Counted from the stretch's first letter, positions 53,106-63,703 are shown. The stretch is 64,000 nt of DNA from Pirellula sp. SH-Sr6A (GCF_001610875.1 NZ_CP011272.1:1345988-1409987); one strand, 5' to 3'. Numbers and translations: made by a program. The notes: generated by a model from the letters alone, not told the origin.

Positions 53106-55367
53106 ATGATGAATGCTGAGCAGACGGTCGAGATTGGCGTCAAGGGCATGACCTGCGCTGCGTGTGTCAGACGCGTCGAAAATGGACTGCGCAAGATCCC
53201 ATCAGTGACCAGCGCTTCAGTCAACCTCGCGACGGAGCGTGCGGCGGTCGAGTTCGACCATTTCCCACAAGCTGGCGAACTCGAAACGATCCAACTTGCG
53301 ATTACAAAGCTGGGTTATGAGCCAGTTGAGCTCTCCACGGTGCGAAACGCGGGTTCGATTGAGGACAACGATTTAGAAGCTCAGCGATTGTGGCATTTGT
53401 TCGTCGGAGCAGCGATCTTTGCACTACCGATCGTTGTGCTTGCGATGGCTCCCATGTTGTCCGACGGAGTCATGAGTTTGATGATGTCCTGGTTGTCGAT
53501 GGAGCAGTGGAATTGGGTCATGTTCGGCTTGGCCATTCCTGTTCAATTCTGGTTTGGCGGACGCTTCCTTCGACTAGGCGCAAAGAGCCTCTTTTCAACA
53601 TCTCCCGATATGAATTCGCTGATTCTTCTGGGGACGATGGCCGCTTTCCTCTACAGCACTGTTGTCACGGTTTTTCCCCAGTGGATTCCTCCGCAATCGC
53701 GTCATGTCTACTTTGAAGCGTCAGCAGTGGTGATCACACTGATCTTGTTAGGCAAATTCCTTGAAACGAAGTCCAGGCATCAAGCGTCTGACGCAATGAA
53801 GGTACTGCTAAAACTGGTACCGAAAATGGCCACAGTTATACGCAACGGTGAAGCGGTAACCATTCCTGCGGAGGCTGTTGTCCTTAATGATGTTGTTGAA
53901 GTCCGCCCTGGATCTGCCATCGCAGTGGACGGTGTGGTCGTTAGTGGCTCTACCTATATCGATGAGAGCATGGTGACTGGTGAGAGCGTACCAGTGGCCA
54001 AGGAAGCGGGGGACGAAGTGGTGGCAGGTACGATCAACGGCAGCGGAAGTATTCAGTTTCGAGCCACTGCCATCGGAGCCGACACGACTTTAGCGAAGAT
54101 CGTGGCGTTCGTTGAATCTGCGCAGGCTTCCAAGCCGCGCATTCAAGGCATTGCTGATCGAGTCGTCGCGTACTTTGTACCCGTGGTGTTGTTGATCGCA
54201 TTGCTTACTGCCCTCGCATGGCTTTTCGTAATGCCTGGCGGCTCAATCGATCAAGCACTCATCCATGCGGTCGCTGTACTCATTATTGCTTGCCCATGTG
54301 CAATGGGACTCGCGGTTCCTACGAGTGTGATGGTGGGTACGGGCAAGGCGGCGCAACAAGGGATTCTGTTTCGCTCGACGGATGCGATCGAGTCTTTGAG
54401 CCAAGTTGCATTGATCGCTTTTGATAAAACCGGAACGCTGACGGTTGGAAAACCGCACCTCTCGCTATTCCACGTATTGCCACCGTTCTCGAGTGACGAC
54501 TTGCTGGCCCAACTGGCTCTCGTAGAACAGCGATCGGAGCACCCTTTGGCCACGGCTATTGTGGATGCCGCTGCCAAAGGGCCCAAGTCGCCTCTTACCG
54601 TAACCAGCTTTAACGCCATTGCAGGCGCGGGAGTTGAAGCCGAATTATCCAACGGTCACGCGATAATCATCGGCTCGGAAAAGATGATGCGAGAACGCCG
54701 CATCGAAACATCGTCGTTTGATGCACAAGTAGCTGATGCAATGTCCGAGGGGAGCGGATACTTTTTCGCGGCCGTCGATGGTTCGCTCGCCGCGATCATG
54801 ATCGTGTCAGATCCGATCAAACCATCGACGCAAAGCGCAGTGGAGCATCTAAAACAATCGGGCTACGAAGTGGCGCTCATCTCAGGGGACAATGAGCGAA
54901 CCGCGTTATCCATTGCAGATCGCTGCGGAATACCAGCAACGATGGTCTATGCGGAAGTACGTCCGAATGACAAGGCTGACGTGGTATACACGCTCAAGCG
55001 AGACGGACGGCGTGTGGCTTTCGTGGGCGACGGCTTGAACGATGCTCCTGCACTAACGATCGCCGATGTCGGCATCGCGATGGGCACAGGAACAGACCTT
55101 GCGATCGAGAGCGCCGACGTGATCGCCATGTCTGGCGACATTCAAAATATTCCGCGTGCGATAAGCTTGTCGAAGGCCGTGATGTTGAACATCAAGCAGA
55201 ATCTGGGCTGGGCGTTTGGCTACAACGTTTTGCTTATTCCCATTGCAACCGGCCTGCTTAAACCCATGACAGGTCTGAGTCTGTCACCGATAGCGGCAGG
55301 TCTGGCGATGAGTCTCTCTAGCTTCTTTGTCGTGACAAACGCATTGCGATTAAGGTCGTGGCGATGA
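53106..55367 (+). CDS. copA: Cu(I)-exporting P1B-type ATPase
   Basis: 753 residues; GAGGAG precedes tandem ATGs at 53106/53109. One N-terminal HMA domain (GMTCAACVRRVENGL, ~13-27), eight membrane helices, actuator motif TGES, transmembrane Cys-Pro-Cys (IIACPCAMGLAVPTS, ~396), phosphorylation motif DKTGTLT (~440), HP motif in RSEHPLA, and GDGLNDAPAL (~640). The late helices have the Cu(I)-type YN (FGYNVLLIP) and MSxxS (AMSLSSFFVV) signatures. It pumps Cu(I) out of the cytoplasm. Confidence 0.96.
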   Translation: MMNAEQTVEIGVKGMTCAACVRRVENGLRKIPSVTSASVNLATERAAVEFDHFPQAGELETIQLAITKLGYEPVELSTVRNAGSIEDNDLEAQRLWHLFVGAAIFALPIVVLAMAPMLSDGVMSLMMSWLSMEQWNWVMFGLAIPVQFWFGGRFLRLGAKSLFSTSPDMNSLILLGTMAAFLYSTVVTVFPQWIPPQSRHVYFEASAVVITLILLGKFLETKSRHQASDAMKVLLKLVPKMATVIRNGEAVTIPAEAVVLNDVVEVRPGSAIAVDGVVVSGSTYIDESMVTGESVPVAKEAGDEVVAGTINGSGSIQFRATAIGADTTLAKIVAFVESAQASKPRIQGIADRVVAYFVPVVLLIALLTALAWLFVMPGGSIDQALIHAVAVLIIACPCAMGLAVPTSVMVGTGKAAQQGILFRSTDAIESLSQVALIAFDKTGTLTVGKPHLSLFHVLPPFSSDDLLAQLALVEQRSEHPLATAIVDAAAKGPKSPLTVTSFNAIAGAGVEAELSNGHAIIIGSEKMMRERRIETSSFDAQVADAMSEGSGYFFAAVDGSLAAIMIVSDPIKPSTQSAVEHLKQSGYEVALISGDNERTALSIADRCGIPATMVYAEVRPNDKADVVYTLKRDGRRVAFVGDGLNDAPALTIADVGIAMGTGTDLAIESADVIAMSGDIQNIPRAISLSKAVMLNIKQNLGWAFGYNVLLIPIATGLLKPMTGLSLSPIAAGLAMSLSSFFVVTNALRLRSWR

Positions 55368-55379
55368 GTTCGGTTTCGA

Positions 55380-55398
55380 GCCGCGCCTGAAGCGCGGC
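55380..55398. terminator. GC-rich hairpin between convergent copA and csp-like genes
   Basis: GCCGCGC/GCGCGGC stem with a five-base loop just after the copA stop; a T-rich but interrupted run follows. Confidence 0.6.
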
Positions 55399-55445
55399 CC
55401 GAAACAACAGACTCTTCCTTTTACTTCCCGGTTGTTGCTATGCAA

Positions 55446-55868
55446 TCATTTCTGAACTTGCTTGAGCATGTCGCGACATTCCTTCGCGCACTCTCGGCAG
55501 GATTTAGCACATGCGGCCATATGTTCATCATCGGGAAATTTTTCACACGCAGCCGCACACTCTTCACAACACTTGGCGCAACATTCGAGCATAGGCTTAG
55601 CTAAGGGACTGTTGCGGGCACACAGTGTCGCGCATGTTTTGCAGCACTCGGCGCAGTCAGCGCACATTCTAGCGGTTGCCTGATGCTCCTTTTTCCCTTC
55701 CGAAAGCATTTTCAGGCAATGATCGAAACAGCTATCGCACTCGACTTGGCAAGCGGCACAGACTTCGGCGCATTTCTTCATTTTCGAATCCTCATGTTGG
55801 TCAGCAAATGCCGCGAGCGGAACAATCGCGGATAGGGCGAACGCGGCAACAAGTGAAAAGTGGGACAT
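55446..55868 (-). CDS. Exported four-helix Cys-rich copper storage protein (Csp/DUF326-like)
   Basis: 140 residues from ATG 55868 (GAGG upstream); the longer frame to 56603 is not real. Signal peptide (LVAAFALSAIVPLAAFA), then 22 Cys in helical repeats such as CAEVCAACQVECDSCFDHC, CADCAECCKTCATLC and CAKSCRECAKECRDML. This is the layout of Csp proteins, whose helix-bundle core binds many Cu(I) ions. With a Sec-type signal it would store copper in the periplasm. It is convergent with copA. Confidence 0.9.
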   Translation of the reverse strand: MSHFSLVAAFALSAIVPLAAFADQHEDSKMKKCAEVCAACQVECDSCFDHCLKMLSEGKKEHQATARMCADCAECCKTCATLCARNSPLAKPMLECCAKCCEECAAACEKFPDDEHMAACAKSCRECAKECRDMLKQVQK

Positions 55869-56250
55869 AGCAAACCTCACATTGAATTGGCTTAGATGAC
55901 CTCGAAAAGTTCGAGCCTTCGTGATGAAGCCCCCGCAGCACTCATGCCGGAATGCGGTATTTCTTGCAGATAAAGCAAGTATCGAGAAAATGCCAAAAAA
56001 ATCAAAAAAGCTGTGAAGGCAATTCAATTGAGCTTCATCTGAGCACTCAAGCAAGATTTGGCGAGCATTCTGCAAACGACTGGAGCAGTGCCGAATCTGG
56101 ATGAGCGCCAATCGAGCAGGACGGGTGCACCGCGTTCGAAAATAATCCAAAGTTCGCTGAAGAAAGTGTCTGCCAAATGCATCCAAACTCAAGGTTGCGG
56201 AAGTGGTTTCATGCAACGCGAGGTCCAATAGTGAAATACGAGGTTGAAAA
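55869..56250. promoter_or_regulatory. Divergent intergenic region between csp-like and metallothionein-like genes
   Basis: 382 bp that must hold the promoters of both flanking metal-binding genes. An A-rich tract (about 55990-56015) is present; no dyad operator or small gene was recognised. Confidence 0.45.
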
Positions 56251-56592
56251 ATGAAGTCAGTAGCTATGTTTTTGATGTTGGTTTTTTTTGCGGTTAGTCT
56301 TGCAATTGCGGCGAGTGTCGCAAGCAACCCGACCACTGATGTGTCACAATCATGCGTTTGCTCCAGTTGCTGTACCGACGGCGGCTGCTGCTGTGAAACC
56401 GGGATTTGCAGCTGCGTACAGTGCACATGCGAATGCTGCACAAGCGATTCCAATGCCTGTGAGGCCACTTGTTGCGGAGGCAAAGAATCCAGCTCAGCCG
56501 CCAGCACGCTCACACAGGGTGTCGAGAGTGGTACGTGCCCAATGTGCCCATCCGAGAAGGGACTGAAAAAGGTCGTCTCAGGTGCCAAGTAG
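56251..56592 (+). CDS. Exported metallothionein-like Cys-rich protein
   Basis: 113 residues; GAGG lies nine bases before ATG 56251. Signal peptide (MFLMLVFFAVSLAIAASVAS) followed by a cluster rich in CC and CxC (SCVCSSCCTDGGCCCE, CSCVQCTCECC, CEATCCGG) and a final CPMCPSEKGLKK. Eighteen Cys in total, all outside the signal peptide. I know no named family; composition and context point to envelope copper sequestration. Confidence 0.8.
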   Translation: MKSVAMFLMLVFFAVSLAIAASVASNPTTDVSQSCVCSSCCTDGGCCCETGICSCVQCTCECCTSDSNACEATCCGGKESSSAASTLTQGVESGTCPMCPSEKGLKKVVSGAK

Positions 56593-56638
56593 ATTGTCAA
56601 CAATACTAACCCGTTTGTTAAACCGGCAGGTTGTCAAA

Positions 56639-56669
56639 GAGTGTTGGTTGTCTTTAACGACCAACACTC
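56639..56669 (+). terminator. Hairpin after the metallothionein-like gene
   Basis: GAGTGTTGGT pairs perfectly with ACCAACACTC; a second short palindrome (56671-56690) follows. There is no T run, so it may stabilise the transcript rather than end it. Confidence 0.5.
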
Positions 56670-56792
56670 AATGCGAGGCTAGCTTCGCATTGGCCTGAAA
56701 TGTTAATTAGGAAGCATTGAACAAAAATTTGTCTCGACGATCGGGGAGGAATCGTTATATCCACAAACGAAGAAGGAATTGAGCGCGTTGCC

Positions 56793-57005
56793 ATGCGTTA
56801 TGAGACATTGGTGATAACGGATGCAGCATTCACGCTCGCTCCGCGAAAAATCGATAGGCTTGTGTATTCACTACTTCGACGCGTAGGTATTGCCGACTTC
56901 AGCCTGCTCATGTGTTCCAACGTCGAACACTTAGCTGCATCCGGACAAAAGTTACCCGACGGGATTGAACTAATCCTCAAACAAGCGAACGCTTGTTCGT
57001 CTTAG
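56793..57005 (+). CDS. Hypothetical 70-residue protein
   Basis: MRYETLVITDAAFTLAPRKI and a helical end (IELILKQANAC). The frame stays open and protein-like for ~12 codons upstream of the ATG with GGAGG further up but no standard start there. Unknown family. A terminator follows, which supports it being transcribed. Confidence 0.5.
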   Translation: MRYETLVITDAAFTLAPRKIDRLVYSLLRRVGIADFSLLMCSNVEHLAASGQKLPDGIELILKQANACSS

Positions 57006-57035
57006 CTTGATTTTCGCTGCGCAGCGGTCACCGAG

Positions 57036-57059
57036 CCAGCAGTGCTGGTCGCTTTTTTT
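57036..57059 (+). terminator. Intrinsic terminator
   Basis: CCAGCA/TGCTGG stem followed after a few bases by seven T residues. Confidence 0.6.
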
Positions 57060-57180
57060 CAATTGCTTGCTCTCCATTGTTTTATTTTATCTGGGTTAGG
57101 CGTTGCGGTTACGGTTCGCTTTGGACTTACGATGCCCCAAGCTCTTCTTGCTAGCTCGTTTCCGTGCTAGCGATTCGATG

Positions 57181-58725
57181 CTACAGATTGAGCACAGCAC
57201 ACAATCGGAAGAATGCTGATGTGTAGTCCGTCCAGTTCAGGAGCCGATGAATCGTTTTCCTGGCATGTCGTAGAATTTGGCATGGCACATGAATGAACAC
57301 GGACAGAAACGTTTTAAATTCCATTGTTAGGAGCCGTTTCTTTTCTGCTTGATGTTCTTGCTCTTGACCAGTCACCACGGGGGTCAGTAGTGCAGACCAG
57401 GATTTTAGGTTCCACGCAATACTCGTTATCACCATATACGCCCAGTTGCTTTCCAAATTGTCCACCGGAGCGCACAGCGATCGAACTCCACCGGAGAGTT
57501 GTGCTATCAAATTTTCTTGGTCGCATCGGTCATTGCAGCCAAAAACAATGTCCTCGCTCGATACCGAGGGCATGTCGTTGCTGATGTAAAAGAAGTAGCG
57601 GATCTCGTCGATGAGCCGAACATCGCCCTGCTCTTTGGAGACGTTCTTCCGAACAACCACCATTCGATACGTTTTCTCGCAGGCGTTGGGTTGGTATTCG
57701 AACTCGGCCACTTCCTCATGTAGTAACTCCAGATGGACGTAATTGCGTTCCCGAATGATTTGGCGTTTGACATTGGTGGGTTTGGTACGAGTTTCATTGG
57801 TCTTGTTTTTTGGCAAGGCGCGGGTGAGTTTCTTCCATGCCGACGCATCCAAGTTGTCTGCGATTTCCTTCAGATTCGCTCGCGCCTCATAACCGAACTG
57901 GAAGCGTACTCCCAGGGCGTCCCATCCGTCGAGATACTCCGTCTGCGAGAACTTGCAGTCCCCTCGCATTCGAATGCGCCGGAAGCCTCCAGCGATACAA
58001 GTGCAGATCGCCTTATCTAAGTAGGCTGCCGCGTTGTGAGCGCTGTGAACCGAACCGCTGCGATTCACAATCGCAAGTACTTCTTTGGTGTTGGCTAAGC
58101 TGACCAGCAAAGGGTGGTATCCCCAACTCCCCTTGTACGAGATATCCATTCCTTCTTTGCACTCGGCTGTAGTTGCCACGATAACGCCATCGACATCGAT
58201 AAGGGCTTGGTCAAAGAACGCATCATCCTGTTGTCTCCATACGTTGATCCTGGCTTCGTTAATAGCTTGCATCAGGGAGTCGATGTCGGATTGATGGAAT
58301 CGACGGCAGAAATCGCCTGCCGTGGTTGGATCAGGAATCGAATCGGCACCGATCGCATCGAGGAATGTCGAATCGTTTCGAAGACGCTCCAAATGCTCCA
58401 GCCTCGTTCCGTTGCATAGAACATTCATAACCATCGCGAGGACGTGGTCGGATTCATGATAAGGAGCATGTGACTTTAAGAGTTGGACACGATGATTGAT
58501 GGCATCGGTCAATCCGACATGCCCGGCGAGCTTGAGCATGGCGGAGACACCAGCGTAGCTGATGGCATGGGTGCGATCAGCAAGTTCGTATTTGACAGAG
58601 TTGGTAGCGAGAACGGGATTCGGATTCGAGATACCACGAGAGAAGCGATTCTCCCTTGCTACTGCGAGCCTTTTCAGGATTTGCTTCTTGCGTGCACCGA
58701 TACGTTTTGCGAAACTTGACTTCAC
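57181..58725 (-). CDS. IS1380-family transposase
   Basis: 514 residues from GTG 58725 (GGAGGG upstream). IS4/IS1380-type DDE features: SVKYELADRTHAISYAGVSA, IPDPTTAGDFCRRF, ALIDVDGVIVATTAE (first Asp), RMRGDCKFSQTEYLDGW (second Asp), DRCDQENLIAQL (Glu) and an insertion domain between. Upstream, 58726-58811 contains the likely IS end (CCTGAAACCTCCCGG on the minus strand). The opposite end, somewhere in 57060-57180, was not resolved. Looks intact. Confidence 0.9.
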   Translation of the reverse strand: MKSSFAKRIGARKKQILKRLAVARENRFSRGISNPNPVLATNSVKYELADRTHAISYAGVSAMLKLAGHVGLTDAINHRVQLLKSHAPYHESDHVLAMVMNVLCNGTRLEHLERLRNDSTFLDAIGADSIPDPTTAGDFCRRFHQSDIDSLMQAINEARINVWRQQDDAFFDQALIDVDGVIVATTAECKEGMDISYKGSWGYHPLLVSLANTKEVLAIVNRSGSVHSAHNAAAYLDKAICTCIAGGFRRIRMRGDCKFSQTEYLDGWDALGVRFQFGYEARANLKEIADNLDASAWKKLTRALPKNKTNETRTKPTNVKRQIIRERNYVHLELLHEEVAEFEYQPNACEKTYRMVVVRKNVSKEQGDVRLIDEIRYFFYISNDMPSVSSEDIVFGCNDRCDQENLIAQLSGGVRSLCAPVDNLESNWAYMVITSIAWNLKSWSALLTPVVTGQEQEHQAEKKRLLTMEFKTFLSVFIHVPCQILRHARKTIHRLLNWTDYTSAFFRLCAVLNL

Positions 58726-58810
58726 CTGAAACCCTCCGTGTGTGTGGCTTAATCGATTTGTTGTTACTTCGTTAAACCGCAAAAACACCGGGAGGTTTCA
58801 GGTTTTTTTA

Positions 58811-59376
58811 CGAAAATCTCAAACGAACTCAACCAAGCTTCGCTTGATCGAGGACTAATTGAACTATCGGTCGAGAGCTTCGATATTCTTTCACAGTGCA
58901 ACCCGCTCCTCCAGTGCGAAGCTTTTCAATATCTCGATCGTAAAAGATTTCGTTGCTATGCATTAATGGCCAGCGAAGCAATTGTTGCATATGCCTGGGT
59001 TGGCACGGGCGATATTCCAGCCGCGCATAACTCCAGCGGACATGTATGGACAGGTCTTCCGTTATTTCTGGATCCTGAGACCGCTTATCTTTTCGCCGCA
59101 TTCGTAAAACCTGAGCATCGTGGAAAGCGGTTATATCAAGTGCTCATTAGTCAGGCAGCAGAGATTCTTAGGGCGGACGGAGTCCTGCGAATTGCTTTAA
59201 CGACTGACGCCAACAATGCACGAGCGATTCAGGCTGTAAAACGGATGGGATTCGAAGTTTGTGGAGTAACAACGTTTTGTGCGTTTGTTGGCTGGAGAAG
59301 AGCTTACTACTGCGTTTCGTCAAGCTTCGAGCCGAGTAAAGTTGGACAATACGTGGGTGACCCCCGCACTCGCTAG
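58811..59376 (+). pseudogene. GNAT acetyltransferase, 5' end lost to the IS1380 element
   Basis: The coding frame is continuous from the IS border: GLIELSVESFDILSQCNPLL, EAFQYLDRKRFRCYALMASE, VAYAWVGTG, then the acetyl-CoA binding motif VKPEHRGKRLYQVLISQ and TTDANNARAIQAVKRMGFE. The first ATG is at 58966, in mid-domain. The N-terminal part of the gene is absent on this side, so the gene was probably cut by the insertion. A protein from 58966 would lack the first strands of the fold. Confidence 0.75.
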
Positions 59377-59582
59377 CAAACCGGCCTTCGTCAATCCGAG
59401 ATCCCGACACGCATTCAACATTACTTCGACATTCATGCTCCGAATCAGTTTTATTTCTGAAGGTGAGTCGCGAGCGAAGCATCAAACTTGCATGTGTGGA
59501 CCGGATGGCGGTTCACGACCTCACAGAAGTCGACATCTTTGTATTCACGATGTCGCAATTCATGTTCTTGAAAGGAACTATG

Positions 59583-60179
59583 ATGAGTATCGAAAGTTTT
59601 GGAAAATTTGCAGCTTCGATCGCACTGGTAGCGGGTCTCGCACTTGCCTTTCCGCAAGTGACACAAGCCCAATCACGGATCAATGACAAGGTGTCGAGAA
59701 ACAATGGGGCTGGCTTTTGGGCCAACCAGCGAACGTCTCGCAACATCCAACATGCCAGAGACTATTCAACTGGAATCCAGCGGTATGCGACTCAATCGCC
59801 GATGATTCAAACGCAGGTGACGCAAGCAGAATCCCAGATGCTTGGTCAGCAATTGCAGGCCATTCAGCGTGATTTGGTAATTGTTCGTGACGAACACGCA
59901 ACTAACCCGAAGGTTGTCGCGCAAGTCAAGAAGATCGAAACGCAACTCGGCCAAGCGAACGCAGTCCAGAAGTCGCTTCATGAAGAATGCTGCAAATCAT
60001 CACCAGATGGAAAAATGTGCGCAGAGATGTGCAGCAAGATCCAAGTATCGCTAGATGAAATGAAGAAGGAGCACGACAAGCTGCTAAAGGAGCTCGGTCA
60101 CGAAGATGCCGCACACCATGCGGCAGGTGGACATGAGCCTCTCGATCATGAAACGCCGGCACCAAAGCCTGGGAAGTAA
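59583..60179 (+). CDS. Exported helical protein with Cys cluster and His-rich tail
   Basis: 198 residues from ATG 59583 (AAGGA six bases upstream; ATG 59580 also possible). Signal peptide ending ...TQAQS. A helical centre (LGQQLQAIQRDLVIVRDEHA, VAQVKKIETQLGQANAVQKS) leads to HEECCKSSPDGKMCAEMCSK, another helix and a His-rich end (HEDAAHHAAGGHEPLDHE). Cys and His content suggests metal binding, in line with the copper island nearby. No family recognised. Confidence 0.78.
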   Translation: MSIESFGKFAASIALVAGLALAFPQVTQAQSRINDKVSRNNGAGFWANQRTSRNIQHARDYSTGIQRYATQSPMIQTQVTQAESQMLGQQLQAIQRDLVIVRDEHATNPKVVAQVKKIETQLGQANAVQKSLHEECCKSSPDGKMCAEMCSKIQVSLDEMKKEHDKLLKELGHEDAAHHAAGGHEPLDHETPAPKPGK

Positions 60180-60308
60180 AGTTTTTATCGCCCGTGTTCA
60201 CCTTGAACAATCGTTAGTAGGCAGTTCGCCTTTTGCGAGCTGCCTTTGGCGTATCATCGCTGGAATCTTTCCATTCAGTCGGTTCCTCTACGCTTCTTTT
60301 ATTCGCGA

Positions 60309-61442
60309 CTATGACTGACGAAGAGCGTGCACGATTGAAATTGTTGAAGCTTGGATTGCTGGAGGTAAACCAGAGATCACGCCAACACAAAGGGAAATTG
60401 CTGATCCGGAAAACGCCTGTGCTACGGACGGTCGGAAGGCAATAGTCGCTCCCTCAGCTCCGATCGCAAAACCACCGAGACTCAGCGCGAGCATCGCAAG
60501 CAACGTTCCGGTTACGCCTCCCACCAAGCATAAGAGTGTGCTTTCGGTGAGAACCAGACGCATGGTGGTTAGAGGACGCACGCCGATGGTCTGCAACACT
60601 GCGTATTCCTTGATGCGATCCTGGACACTCATGACCGTTGTAGTAGCCACAAGCGATAACACCAGACCGACACACGCGTAGCCGAGCCAGTGGGCAAACC
60701 CGATGAGGTCGACAAGATCCGAAAGTGTGCTCGCTTGAAACGCTCCTTTACGACGCGTTTTGGTTGCCACGGCACCGGCTCGCAACTTGGAGTCGATTTC
60801 ACTTGCCACGCGATCGGGATCGGCATCGTCGGTCAATTGGACCTCGTGCTGAGTAACCAGTCCGGCTGCGTTGAGGCCGCGGGCATACTGCAGAAAAGCG
60901 AGACTCGTATAAATAAGGTTTTCTTCGGAAGGCACCGTCGACGAAAAAAGCCCTGCTATCCGCACCGAAATGTCACCGATCGAAAACTGGTCGCCGACTT
61001 TTAAGCCTCGACGATTCGCAACATTGCGCCCGACAATGGCTGCATCGCGTTGTGATTGAAACTGTTGCCAGCTACCGCTTACAAGCGTGAGTGGTCGCGA
61101 CTTTTGGATCTGGATGGGGTCGGCACCGTTGAACACCACGATGTCCAAGCTTGCTCGACAGTTATTCGTCCACACTTGGATAGGCATGACATCGCGCACC
61201 CCATTAATCTCACGGATCTTCGTTGCATAATCCTCTGGCAAGCGGCTGGTGGTTGGGCAAAAGCGATTTTCCTGAAACACAATCAAGCTGCGATCCGCAT
61301 CCGAACCCGTCGTCAGCCGATGCAGCCCCTCTTGAACAGAGCCCACAAAACAAAAAACGAACATCGCCACTGCTGCACCGGATACGGTCAGCAGAGTTCG
61401 AGTGCGGTGTCGCCACAATGTTTTCAAGACATAACCTATCAT
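60309..61442 (-). CDS. ABC transporter permease, FtsX/MacB type
   Basis: 377 residues with the four-helix FtsX layout: one N-terminal helix ([20 protein letters not shown]), a periplasmic domain (~45-245), then three helices with the coupling motif [20 protein letters not shown] and [20 protein letters not shown]. It overlaps the ATPase gene by four bases (ATGA). Last gene of the exporter operon. Confidence 0.9.
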   Translation of the reverse strand: MIGYVLKTLWRHRTRTLLTVSGAAVAMFVFCFVGSVQEGLHRLTTGSDADRSLIVFQENRFCPTTSRLPEDYATKIREINGVRDVMPIQVWTNNCRASLDIVVFNGADPIQIQKSRPLTLVSGSWQQFQSQRDAAIVGRNVANRRGLKVGDQFSIGDISVRIAGLFSSTVPSEENLIYTSLAFLQYARGLNAAGLVTQHEVQLTDDADPDRVASEIDSKLRAGAVATKTRRKGAFQASTLSDLVDLIGFAHWLGYACVGLVLSLVATTTVMSVQDRIKEYAVLQTIGVRPLTTMRLVLTESTLLCLVGGVTGTLLAMLALSLGGFAIGAEGATIAFRPSVAQAFSGSAISLCVGVISGLPPAIQASTISIVHALRQS

Positions 61443-62131
61443 CGAGCTGCTCCTTCAGCGCGAGCCAGGAACTTGCCCCGATCAAGGATTAATTGCTTGG
61501 TTGCAATGGCCGCGACGTTGCTATCGTGCGTGACCATCAACATCGTGATATTGAGTTCACGATTAAGTCTCTGTAGTAGTATCTGAACTTGGTCGCTGGT
61601 TTCTGAGTCCAGACTCCCAGTCGGTTCATCCGCCACAACAACTTTCGGATGAGCCACGATTGCACGAGCAATTCCCACGCGTTGTTCTTGTCCACCGGAA
61701 AGCTGGCGGGGATAGTGGTTTGCTCGATCGCTCAAGCCGACCGCCTCTAGAGCCAGTTCAACTCGTTGCCTTCGTTTCGCGGAGGATAACTTCAACAGCA
61801 GCGTTGGTAGTTCAACATTCTCATAAGCGGTCAACACAGGAATGAGATTGTGTGTCTGAAATATGTACCCAAAGTTGGCAGCTCTCCAATCAGCAAGCTG
61901 CGTGCGAGACAACTTGGTCACATCTGTCCCATCGACAGTGATTGTTCCCGCATCGGGCCGGTCAATTCCGCTCACCAAGTTAAGCAGCGTGCTTTTGCCG
62001 GTACCACTGGGACCCATTAAGGAGATGAACTCGCCTTCCTCAATGTCCATGCTGATGTTGTCAAGTGGCGTGATGGTCTCTTCGCCCTTACTAAAGCTCT
62101 TGCTTACACCACGAAGTTCTACGAGTGCCAT
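61439..62131 (-). CDS. ABC transporter ATP-binding protein (LolD/MacB class)
   Basis: 230 residues. Walker [25 protein letters not shown], Walker [13 protein letters not shown] and VTHDSN are present. The signature motif reads SGGQEQR, with Glu inserted where SGGQQQR is usual. Starts directly next to the adaptor stop and overlaps the permease, so the three form one transport unit. Confidence 0.93.
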   Translation of the reverse strand: MALVELRGVSKSFSKGEETITPLDNISMDIEEGEFISLMGPSGTGKSTLLNLVSGIDRPDAGTITVDGTDVTKLSRTQLADWRAANFGYIFQTHNLIPVLTAYENVELPTLLLKLSSAKRRQRVELALEAVGLSDRANHYPRQLSGGQEQRVGIARAIVAHPKVVVADEPTGSLDSETSDQVQILLQRLNRELNITMLMVTHDSNVAAIATKQLILDRGKFLARAEGAAR

Positions 62132-63703
62132 CTATTTCATTCCTATAATTGGATCGTCGCTTGTTACATGCACCCTCGCACCATCTCGCAATCCATCTCT
62201 TCCTGAAGCGATCAACTTATCTGTAACTCGGAGACCTGATTTGATTGCGATGAGGTCATCGGCCGCTTTACCACCTAATTCCACCGTGCGTTTTCTCGCC
62301 GTTGAATTCTCATCAACTATCCATAGAAACGATTGTGAATCGCTGGCCTGCACGAAAGACTCTGGAACGAATATGCGCTCGGCCTCTCCCATTGAATCGG
62401 ACGATACGTCGCTTTTCGGAGCCAGAAAAGCGGCTGTGACGAGCATCTCGGGGCTCACGGATAGTGGTGGGTTAAGCAACTCAACCTTGACCTCCAATGT
62501 ATTTTTCTGAATGTTCGCCGAGCTGGTGATCTGCAGCACTTGACCGTGGATTACATCGGCAGAAGAGGCGGTCTCAATGTTGACTTGTTGGCCCGGTATG
62601 ACCATCGGAACGTCCTCAAGTCGCACATCAACTCGCACCTGAAGTTTTTGTGGATCATACATTTCGACGACCGTACTTGAGCTTTGTCCAGCCGTAGTTT
62701 CGAGGCCCATGACTCGCGATCCAGGAGATGCGACCACTCTTAGAATGCGACCCTGCATCGGAGCGCGTACTGTGCTCCGCTCGAGGGCAAGTTCCGCTTG
62801 GCGTACTTGCAGCTTAGCTTCATTTCGATAAGCCTCCGCCGATTGAACCTTCGCTTCTGCTTCTTGCAGTTGCCGAGTTTCCTCTACCAGCAACTCCAAT
62901 TGCCGTTCAAGAGCGTGAACGACTTCCTCGAGCGCACTGACCTCGCGTTCCAGATTAGGTTCGCGTTGTTTCAACTCTTGCAAGTTTGCTGTTGCCATCG
63001 CATGCTCGTTTTCGGCTTTCGCGATCGTGTTATCTGAGATCGCCCCCTTGGCTGATTGCTTTCCTGCCATACTTCCGAGCGTGTATTTAACGCTCGATTC
63101 GGCAGACTTGATAAGGAAGGGCAGTTTGGCTAACTCTGTTTTTGATTTCGTCAAATTGCTCATTGCATCGGCCAGTTGAATTCTCAAGTGCACGGGATTG
63201 TCGAAGCGAATGCGCGCTGCGGAAAGCTCCGCCTTCGCGCGATTAAGTTCACCCTCGCGGATTGCTAGAGCATTCTTCGCTTGCTCAAGTACCAATTCCG
63301 CATCGATGGAAACCAATCGTGCGATCGGCTCCCCTTTCTGCACTGTTTGCCCGCCTACGACCATTAGCTCCTCGATAACTCCGTGAGTCATCGCGGCTAC
63401 GCTAATGGCGGTTGGACGAGGCTCGATCCAGCCTGGCGCTTGGAATAGCGTTGTACCTGCTTGCTGAAGCTCAGCTCGCTTTACAATCACCGGAACGACC
63501 GTCACTGAGCGGGCTGGCATGAAGCGAGAGCCCGCTGCAGCGAAAAGTAGCATCGCAAAGCCCAACAAAACGCCGACAGGTAATGCATACCGCGACAACC
63601 ATCGCTTCTTGTGTTGAAGTGATGGCGCTTTGGTTGCGCTGATTGTCGGCGTACGATCTAGCGCCAGGCTACTAATATCTAGTTGTTCTTTTGCCATGAT
63701 CAT
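62132..63703 (-). CDS. HlyD-family periplasmic adaptor of the ABC exporter
   Basis: 523 residues. Cytoplasmic N-terminus, one membrane helix ([20 protein letters not shown], ~40-60), lipoyl half ([28 protein letters not shown]), a long coiled-coil hairpin (~130-310, e.g. [20 protein letters not shown]), the second half ([20 protein letters not shown]) and a beta-barrel. It links inner-membrane permease to the envelope. Its start overlaps the preceding gene (ATGA). Confidence 0.92.
   Translation of the reverse strand: MIMAKEQLDISSLALDRTPTISATKAPSLQHKKRWLSRYALPVGVLLGFAMLLFAAAGSRFMPARSVTVVPVIVKRAELQQAGTTLFQAPGWIEPRPTAISVAAMTHGVIEELMVVGGQTVQKGEPIARLVSIDAELVLEQAKNALAIREGELNRAKAELSAARIRFDNPVHLRIQLADAMSNLTKSKTELAKLPFLIKSAESSVKYTLGSMAGKQSAKGAISDNTIAKAENEHAMATANLQELKQREPNLEREVSALEEVVHALERQLELLVEETRQLQEAEAKVQSAEAYRNEAKLQVRQAELALERSTVRAPMQGRILRVVASPGSRVMGLETTAGQSSSTVVEMYDPQKLQVRVDVRLEDVPMVIPGQQVNIETASSADVIHGQVLQITSSANIQKNTLEVKVELLNPPLSVSPEMLVTAAFLAPKSDVSSDSMGEAERIFVPESFVQASDSQSFLWIVDENSTARKRTVELGGKAADDLIAIKSGLRVTDKLIASGRDGLRDGARVHVTSDDPIIGMK

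Noticed and set aside
55869-56603. N-terminal extension of the Csp-like gene to 385 residues
   Set aside because: The internal Met at 55868 starts a clean signal peptide with a ribosome site, and the extension is antisense to the metallothionein-like gene.
60311-60445. Plus-strand 44-codon ORF with a plausible start ([17 protein letters not shown])
   Set aside because: It is antisense to the well-conserved C-terminal helix region of the FtsX permease and has no ribosome site.
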